Source of the DNA: Sipunculus nudus
Lineage: Eukaryota; Annelida; Sipuncula; Golfingiida; Sipunculidae
Direction of reading: 5' to 3'
Length of the DNA stretch: 64,000 bases
NCBI GenBank assembly: GCA_026874595.1
Contig: CM049308.1
Coordinates: 16,986,001 to 17,050,000, forward strand
The notes beneath the pieces were generated by a model. It made no database searches and had not been told where the DNA came from. It worked only from the letters and a program-made list of their open reading frames with translations. Positions 57,418 through 64,000 of this stretch are shown here, in pieces. Numbering within the stretch: the stretch's first letter is position 1; the number at the start of each line of letters is the position of its first letter. Position numbers and translations under genes: made by a program.

Positions 57418-57880
57418 TTGCTGATGTAAAAGTAGATACGATTGGGTGAGAAAAGTTTGCAGCGTCAGTGCGTCACCGCTGGCTGAGGGATGACGCGGTA
57501 AAATTGGACCGTTCAGGAAAAAAACCCAAACAGACGTGTCGTCTTGCATCTTAATTGTCCAGTAAATGTTTTATTTATTTTTATTTTTTCGTTATATTGA
57601 CTAGATAGGATAATTATGTGACTAAAGTCTGCAAAACCGCCTCGTTAATGTACCTTGTGTGCTACATATTGCTAAATTCACTCATTATCGCTGAATCACC
57701 ATCAGCCGCGGAGGGGCGGTTTCTTCAAAAGAAATTGCATGGATACCCTCAATTAAGAAAATAAGAGTTTTCACAATTGCAAGACATATTTGTTTTGATT
57801 TTTTATTTCAAATTTTAGTACATTCGCACTGTTTCGAATGGGAAAGATTTGGATATATCAACGTTTATTTAGGCTAATCG
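57418..57880. other. No gene seen
   Basis: Contains CCGCGGAGGGGCGG at about 57706 (GC-box-like) in AT-rich sequence. Confidence 0.35.
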
Positions 57881-57889
57881 TTGATCGAA

Positions 57890-59345
57890 CCAAGTGCACA
57901 CCTGTTTACCTGTCGCACCTGGATTTTTACAAGTGCAGATAAATGTGACAGACCAACTAAACAGCAATTTTATTATTGCATGAAATGTTAACAAACAGGG
58001 TAGACACATTTTTCCAGATTTTATTTTAAAATCAGTCGGCGATTTGTTTTAGCCTGCACATGTAAAAATATATTAATTTGACATAAAAAGGTATATTACA
58101 GGTAACCAGATAATTAGTGCATTTCACACCCATAAATTATATATTTTGCACATTGGACAAAAGTAAATAGTTTTTATTGCAATGTCCCTTATAACAAGTA
58201 TAATATATAATTTAAATTAAAAAAATGAGAATTTACCTTTATTTACCTGATCTTACCTGTGCAGGTGAGTAAACTTTTACAGGTAGAAATTGGCAAAATT
58301 GAAATCCACAAGTCTCGTGGCTGTGCAGTTAATTAAAAGATAGTTTCTGCATATTGTTTTAACTCCTTCAAAAATTTCCTCTCCACTTTTAAAATAAAAA
58401 GTTGTCTTTATATTCTGTACTTACAAAGGTAATTAAATCTGTTTAAGATCAAAGGTATCATTTCAGGTAACCCAATAAATAGTGCAGTTAGTACCTATAA
58501 TTCATAAATTTTACACATGGCACTCAAAATTAAGTTGTATGTTTTTTTTCTCCCTTATTACATGTATAAAATATATACTTCATTAAAAAAATAATTTACC
58601 TGTATTTACCTGAACTCACCTGTACAGGTGAGTATGTTTTTATGTGTAACCGTAACCAAAATTATCAATTTATGTTTTACATGTCTGAAAAATCAAAATA
58701 TAATGGTTTTACACAGTTGACACTTGTTTATCCATATTCTTCTCAGCCACTTTTCAGCATGATTTTGTCACTGCCACAGGTAATTAGATCAGTTGAAGAA
58801 CAAAGGTACTATTCACATAGGTAACTTAATTACTGTATTAAAAGCACCTGTTCTTATATCAAAATGAATTATACAGTCCATAAATAGAGAAGGTATTAAT
58901 TTATAGTAACTATATTGATGAACAAGGTGTTTGCTAACATATTCAGAAAAAAAAAAAATTTACCTTTACTTACCTGTACAGGTAAACATATGTGTTATAT
59001 GTTAATAATCATAGAATGTGCTCTTTGGGTCAGCAAGCTTTTCAGGTGAAAAATATTTGATTTCCACAGAAAAATCTAATTTACTTGCACATTCTGGTTC
59101 GTTGGTGGTTCCCTTTCCAGTATTTAACCAAATCATTTACCTTTTTCTTACCATTAATTAATAATTACCTTAGAGTGAAAAAAATCCTTACATTTCCCTT
59201 TTTTTATCAAAGGGTTAATGGGTTACCTGAACAGGATGAAAGGGGTCATTTTGGTGATATACCAGTGAGTGGAAATACAGTTAGTACAGATTTACCTGTT
59301 TTTACCTGTATATACCTTAGTTACATACATATCAAACCAGGTATA
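57890..59345 (+). repeat. ~360-bp degenerate tandem repeat with ACCTGTACAGGT palindromes
   Basis: TTTACCTG...ACCTGT(G/A)CAGGT(G/A)A occurs at about 58257, 58619 and 58974. A fourth, weaker unit at 59290 (TTACCTGTTTTTACCTGTAT) and a lead-in at 57900 (CACACCTGTTTACCTGTCGC) flank them. Units also share AGGTAACC and a TTAAAAAAAT-AATTTACC block. Confidence 0.8.
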
Positions 59346-59732
59346 TAGAAAATAAATAAAATAACATGATGGACATATACCTGACAGTAAAAGCTGAAAA
59401 TTTCACAAAGATACCTTTAACGGTTACTGAGTTAATGTCTCTTATATAGATTCATGTCAAAATGTGGAAAAAATGCAAAATAAATCTGAACAGTAGGAGT
59501 GTGACAATCCACAGGCTAATCTGAACAGTAAAGGGTTAAGTTTAGGTCAGCCCTGTTCCAGCCCCTTTTCTGCTGCTGCCTGCATCACAGTAATTCTGAT
59601 CGCGGTATTTCTGAAACAACTTCTGATTTATTCATTCCTTTTTATCCTCCGTTTGTAACAGCGTTGTTCTGATCGTACCACACAAGGTGAGTGGTTTGTC
59701 TCACTTTCCCGTAAAGTAACTGTTGAAGATTC
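59346..59732. other. No gene seen
   Basis: Non-coding; CATCACAG and T-rich stretches only. Confidence 0.35.
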
Positions 59733-60240
59733 ATGTGTTATTCGGTGATTAAACTAAGTAACTTTTGTCGTTTGACGCAGGCAGCATTTTGTGACCTAGT
59801 AAAGCGTGTCTATGTCAGCGCCATACCGCGATTCGCAGTTCTTGTACAAGGACGCCATGGTTCTTGGCGCTTTCAAAGTGCATTACTTGAGGTAAGGAAT
59901 GGCCCATTACTGCGTGAAACTGAAGCCTAATTTTGGTCTTCCAACCTCTGCTTGAAACGTTCATTTAGCGGGGTCAAAGGCCACACTGTGCGGACATTGC
60001 TTTGTGACTTAATGACAATCGAGGCCGTCAGACCCGAATTCGTCCTGCTCCATATTGGCGGGAAAGATCTCTCCCCCGACAGTTTAGCCAGTCAACTTGA
60101 AGTTGTCAGTAACTCTATTTAGGGGCTTGGCAATAAGTTGCATCTTGCTCGTTAAGGATATCACGGCAGTCCAGCCTCATGTCATGCTATCGACAACACG
60201 TCGAATCAGATCTTGTCTGCTTTGTTGCAGGTAGGTAAAA
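59733..60240 (+). pseudogene. Second SGNH-hydrolase-like relic
   Basis: The frame 59968-60122 reads GVKGHTVRTLLCDLMTIEAV, RPEFVLLHIGGKDLSPDSLA, SQLEVVSNS then TAG. The block RPEFVLLHIGGKDLSPDSL corresponds to PEFVFVQEGGNDLHLASV at 35743-36232, with Lys for Asn in GGND. Stops follow. Likely another Ngaro/DIRS-type hydrolase remnant; neighbouring retroelement genes are not seen. Confidence 0.6.
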
Positions 60241-60347
60241 GTATATTCAAAATATTGTAGATAGATACCAAAATGTAAATTGAATGTCAATATAATATTC
60301 CCTAAGTAATAATATTAATATTTTTCTATCTGGGTGCTTAAATTATA
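60241..60347. other. Short non-coding spacer
   Basis: AT-rich; ends in the TA target site of the next element. Confidence 0.4.
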
Positions 60348-61460
60348 CAGTCGGACCCTTCTAATCCGGCCTTCGATAGTCCGGCATTCGGCGTAAACCG
60401 GCACATTTCTTGAGAACGGATTTCCCACATTATATTTTTAGGTCGTAATCCGGCTTTTTGCGTAATCCGGCTCTGGCACAATTACCGAGAACCAACATCC
60501 CTATTTATGATAACCATCATCTACGTAATCCGGCACGCCTCAGTGACTTCCCCGCCGGTGAACATCAAACAGCTCACTGCCGGTCATGCATAAGTCGCAC
60601 CCCCAATCAGACATGAAAGAGTGTATTGGTCTCGCTTGTTGATTGCAAACATAAACAATGTGTCAATGTTGAGTAGATTTAATCATTGTGTTTATGTTTG
60701 TTACTTGTTTTGATTCTATGTAATTATGTTTAAAGTGACTTCAAAGAACAAACAAACTAAAAAGAGTGAAAAATTAAAGATTTTTATGCCTATAAATACT
60801 GCAGTGATTAAAGAGTATTTATTATCGTCATTGACATACGCCAGCTATACCGAAACGAAAGCGCTGTGAAATCAATGTTTCTCTGAAGAGAAACATCTGC
60901 CTCTACAAAGAAAAACACCCAAAGGTGACACAGAGAGACATCGTGGGATGGGTTGCTACTGAACACAAGATTGACATTGGTCGTCAGACTGTGTCAGACA
61001 TACTGTCAATCAAAGACAAGTGGCTGAAAATGGATGAAAGCACAGACACAGTGAAAAGGATGAAAATGGGCAAGCATCCACAGCTGGAAGAGGCATTGAC
61101 ACTATGGTTGAAAGACATTTTGGCACATGGAGCGATTGTTTCCACTGACATTCTCCCTGAAAAAGCAAAAGAGCTAGGACAGCAACTGGGGATCACTGAC
61201 TTCCAATACTCGAATGGATGGATAGATAGGATGAAAGCACGAGGTGGCATCAAACAGCACGTCATGCATGGTGAATCAGGGAGCGTAGACCAACAAGTCG
61301 AATCAAAGGGTCGAAGTGACATTCAAGCAGCACTTGTCGGATACAGTCTTTGCAACATTTTCAATTTTGCTGTGGGTGTCCCTGATACGTAATCCAGCAA
61401 ACTGCGTAATCCGGCATGATTCCTAATCCCCGATGGTGCCGGATTAACGGGGTCCGACTG
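60348..61460 (+). mobile_element. pogo/Tigger-like transposon, internally deleted
   Basis: Begins CAGTCGGACCCTTCTAATCC and ends GGATTAACGGGGTCCGACTG, flanked by TA at 60346-60347 and 61461-61462. These are Tc1/mariner-pogo type ends and target site. 1113 bp, much shorter than a full Tigger; encodes only the N-terminal DNA-binding part of a transposase. Confidence 0.9.
60853..61392 (+). pseudogene. Truncated Tigger transposase (CENP-B-type DNA-binding part)
   Basis: The frame KRKRCEINVSLKRNICLYKE, KHPKVTQRDIVGWVATEHKI, DIGRQTVSDILSIKDKWLK is a CENP-B N-terminal/Psq-type helix-turn-helix. A second HTH of the Tc5/CENP-B kind follows: HPQLEEALTLWLKDILAHGA, LGITDFQYSNGWIDRMKARG. It ends YSLCNIFN then an unrelated tail and TAA, exactly where full transposases continue into the first DDE Asp. 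So the whole catalytic domain is deleted. No clear ATG opens the frame; TGA lies upstream. It might still bind the ends as a repressor if expressed, which is speculative. Confidence 0.8.
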
Positions 61461-61604
61461 TATATCCTTATGACTACAGGACCCCCGAACCTTCGACCTC
61501 GGGTTCTTTGGTTGCACTGGAAAACCCCAGAATATATTCCTGTAAACCTTTAAAAAGGGGCCAACACCACCACCCAAAATGCCATATTATTGCTGACCTC
61601 CAAA

Positions 61605-61685
61605 AGAGCATTTCCATGTGTCCAGATAATTTCCACGTGTCTATATAATCTCCACTTGTCCAGATAGAATTCCATGTGGGACTGA
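61605..61685. repeat. ~22-bp minisatellite
   Basis: TTTCCATGTGTCCAGATAAT, TTCCACGTGTCTATATAATC, TCCACTTGTCCAGATAGAAT, TTCCATGTGG: about four degenerate units. Confidence 0.7.
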
Positions 61686-63660
61686 AAGGAGTGCCAATAA
61701 ACGAATTATATCTGTACCGGTACCTCTAACCTCCATTATTTCTGTCTGTCCATCATTTATTTTCCTCCCCACTCCTAAGGCAGCAGCAATATTTAAAAAT
61801 TAACTTGGAAATGCATAGAATGAGTAAAGAGAGAATTAAAAAATATAACAGAACAAAATGTAACACTTGTATTGAATCATTCTGTAAAATCTTAATTTCT
61901 TTTATAAAATATAATGAGAAAATGATTCTACAGCATAAATATGAGTAAAGAGAAAATGGTTCTACAGCAACAGCCTTCTCTCAAACAAACGCAGACGTTA
62001 TGACTATAACCGTGCTGCCATCTAGCGTTGGATGCACGCACTAATTCCAGCTAACCCATAACACCCCCCCCCCCAATTCTCTCTCTCATTTATTTTTGAA
62101 AACTTGAATTACCACGAAATGTTAGCAAGATGAACCAGAAATTCCTATTAACGTTCATAAACCTCCCATAAATAACTCACTGTGGAAATATGCCAAGTTA
62201 CTTTCAACCTTTAAAATCTGATCCTTTGCATTAAAAGTATGATCCTGTTGGGATATAGAAAATCCGAGAATATTGGGTGCGGGGGTATTTCTTCTGTGAC
62301 ACCGGAAGTTGTAATAAGAATGTTCTATGCTGTTTGCAGGTTCCAGGAGCTAGATGGTGGCAACACAAAGTTATGTTACATGGTTGTATCCTGGAAGGTA
62401 GCAAGCCAGACTTATGGTAGGCAAGATCCTTTCATATCTTATATTATGGAGATGTAGTGGATTTTATGTGTCAACACTGATTCTCTCTGATAATTGTAAT
62501 TTAATTGTTGTCGGTTCAACTGTCAGTTGCGCCACCTTCTGGCCAACTTTGTAAATTGTGTAAACATTCAGCAGATGATATCATCTCCATAACTCCATTA
62601 ATATCAGAACTACTGTAACTAATCTAAGCGTAGTTATTGTTTGACTCAGATGTGCTGTGTGATTAAGTTTTGTTTATTCTAACTAGGCTTATGCCTGTAA
62701 TGGTGAGAAGACCTGGTCATGATGGAACCTCTTGATCCATGAAAACCCACGGACTTGTGGTATGCTTTATTTGTCTTTTACAGTTTTAGTAGTTGCTATA
62801 TTATTCTTCTGACTTATGTGAAACATTCGACTTTAATATTAGATTCGTTGTTAAAGTAGTACCAGGTATATTTGTCTTGTGACATTAATGATCTGTAGTG
62901 ACAGGTTATTGTTAGATCAAGATATTGTATACTCATTGGCTGTAGGTCTAATGAGATAGTTCAGTTAGATACTTTCATGTTTACACTGTATTATCACCCA
63001 ATGAAGAATTATGGTGATGACTAATGATATCTTGTGGGATGATATGATATGCATGTTAAATGTAAGCTGATAAAAAAGGATATATTACTTGTATTAAACA
63101 ATATAATGATCAGTTATGATGTTACAATATCTGACGTGAGGTATCATGGTTATGATATGAGATACCTGTTTGGGGGAGGTACCATCCTAATTTTATTTTT
63201 ATGGGATCTATAAGTCTTGTTTGCCTAAGATCTTGTTAATGTTTCATAGAGAGATATTTATTTCATGTTTGTTGTCAGTGGTCATGCCGGCTATCAAGGT
63301 TTATCTCTGCAATATCAACCAGTGAGATATTTTATTTAAGTCAGTGATAATGACATTTATCTGAAGACTTTGAGCAGTTAGGCTTTTAGGCTTATAAGTG
63401 CTGGTGTTAACCACTATCTGTGTGTCATTTCCTAATGATATGTTTTATTTGTTGCAGGGTTTTTGTCTTGTCTCTGTGATTGGTTTGTTTGGTGACATAA
63501 AGCCTCATAAATGTAACTTCATTGAGTTGTCTTGATTCCGCTACCCCTGTCCTTCCACTCAATAACCAAACTGAATCTCGCAACCTGACAATCCCATGCA
63601 TTAAAAGTAACAGTACCACTGATAATTTACCACTGACTGACTCCCAGTAACTTTCCACTT
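61686..63660. other. No certain gene
   Basis: C run at about 62065; the frame 62239-62457 follows an acceptor-like TGTTTGCAG at 62339, but no domain is recognised. The rest is AT-rich. Confidence 0.35.
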
Positions 63661-63682
63661 AATTATTGATTTTGAACCTCAC

Positions 63683-63840
63683 CTGAGATAGTCCTGCTGC
63701 AAAATTCCCGTTACATTCATACACAACTTTCACTAAGCGTTCTGGGCCTGGCGATGTTGATGATTTGTCACTGGGAACCACCTGTTTACACGCGGTGGCC
63801 TCGTTGTTCCGACTCGCTGTTCCATTTATAAACCATTCCC
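63683..63840 (-). CDS. Possible exon, unrecognised
   Basis: The minus strand reads GEWFINGTASRNNEATACKQ, VVPSDKSSTSPGPERLVKVV and YECNGNFAAGLSQ between an acceptor-like AAAAAAG (poor pyrimidine tract) and a good donor CTCAG then GTGAGG. Protein-like composition, no family recognised. Confidence 0.3.
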
Positions 63841-64000
63841 CTTTTTTATAACACACATTAGTCCTTCTATTTATTAAGTTACTAAATAATGTCAATATGT
63901 GTGATCAACCAAATATATCCCGTACCTACAAGTAAATAAATATATACCGAGGTAGATTTCTTGAATTTCCTAGGGAAGATAAACAACCATTATCCGTCCC

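Noticed and set aside
62239-62457. 73-codon frame after a TTTGCAG acceptor
   Set aside because: No recognisable domain, no matching donor; could be chance.
1-64000. tRNA or rRNA genes
   Set aside because: No cloverleaf with A and B boxes or rRNA core sequence was noticed by eye; a covariance-model scan would be needed to exclude them.

Overview
Eukaryotic (metazoan) DNA: spliced genes with GT-AG introns, an MCM8 exon, THAP and C2H2 zinc-finger proteins, (TA)n microsatellites, and a very heavy load of DNA transposons, a DIRS/Ngaro-like retroelement, a Ty3/Gypsy remnant and satellite-like repeats. The repeat style (monomers carrying the palindrome GGTGGCGCCACC, GACGGACGGACAGACGG-type tracts, hairpin ends followed by AAAA) is what I would expect of a marine invertebrate, most likely a mollusc; that assignment is inference, not proof.

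Layout. 1-4556: tandem array of ~339-bp monomers with a 2249-bp higher-order period, closed by a hairpin. 5221-5416 (-): one clear MCM8 exon, the only conserved single-copy gene I recognise. 5704-10830: a THAP exon followed by a 2270-bp tandem duplication holding two decayed copies of a THAP-type DDE transposase, each with a FLYWCH zinc-finger fragment. 11425-13200: minisatellite and a Ty3/Gypsy LTR-gag-LTR remnant. 13960-24366: a nest of non-coding, hairpin-ended repeats. 25200-32060: four and a bit tandem copies of a dead SWIM / YqaJ / YqaJ nuclease unit. 33650-34310: 45-bp minisatellite rich in RFX/X-box-like sites. 35743-38735: SGNH-hydrolase relic and DIRS/Ngaro-like relic. 39291-44002: a complete two-gene DNA transposon (37-bp inverted repeats, AT target duplication) with a SWIM-YqaJ nuclease gene (+) converging on a THAP-DDE transposase gene (-). 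It sits inside a short SAM-like reading frame, eight bases after its ATG. 45484-51251: a TATA-driven multi-exon C2H2 gene whose 69-bp exon has been tandemly duplicated with its intron. 49085-50945: nested repeats in its last intron. 51277-52125: a broken C2H2 reading frame. 52126-64000: mostly non-coding, with a CACGTG pair, an ACCTGT-rich 360-bp repeat, a second SGNH relic and a pogo/Tigger-like deletion derivative.

How it fits together: the proteins of one transposon type appear at three places in 64 kb, as transposase relics alone (5.7-10 kb), nuclease relics alone and amplified (25-32 kb), and both genes together between inverted repeats (39-44 kb). The paired element is the most interesting object. 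It matches what is known as the ISL2EU/IS4EU group (THAP transposase plus YqaJ nuclease). In this copy the transposase carries a stop, a lost zinc ligand and a frameshift, while the nuclease frame is open but has lost the catalytic lysine.
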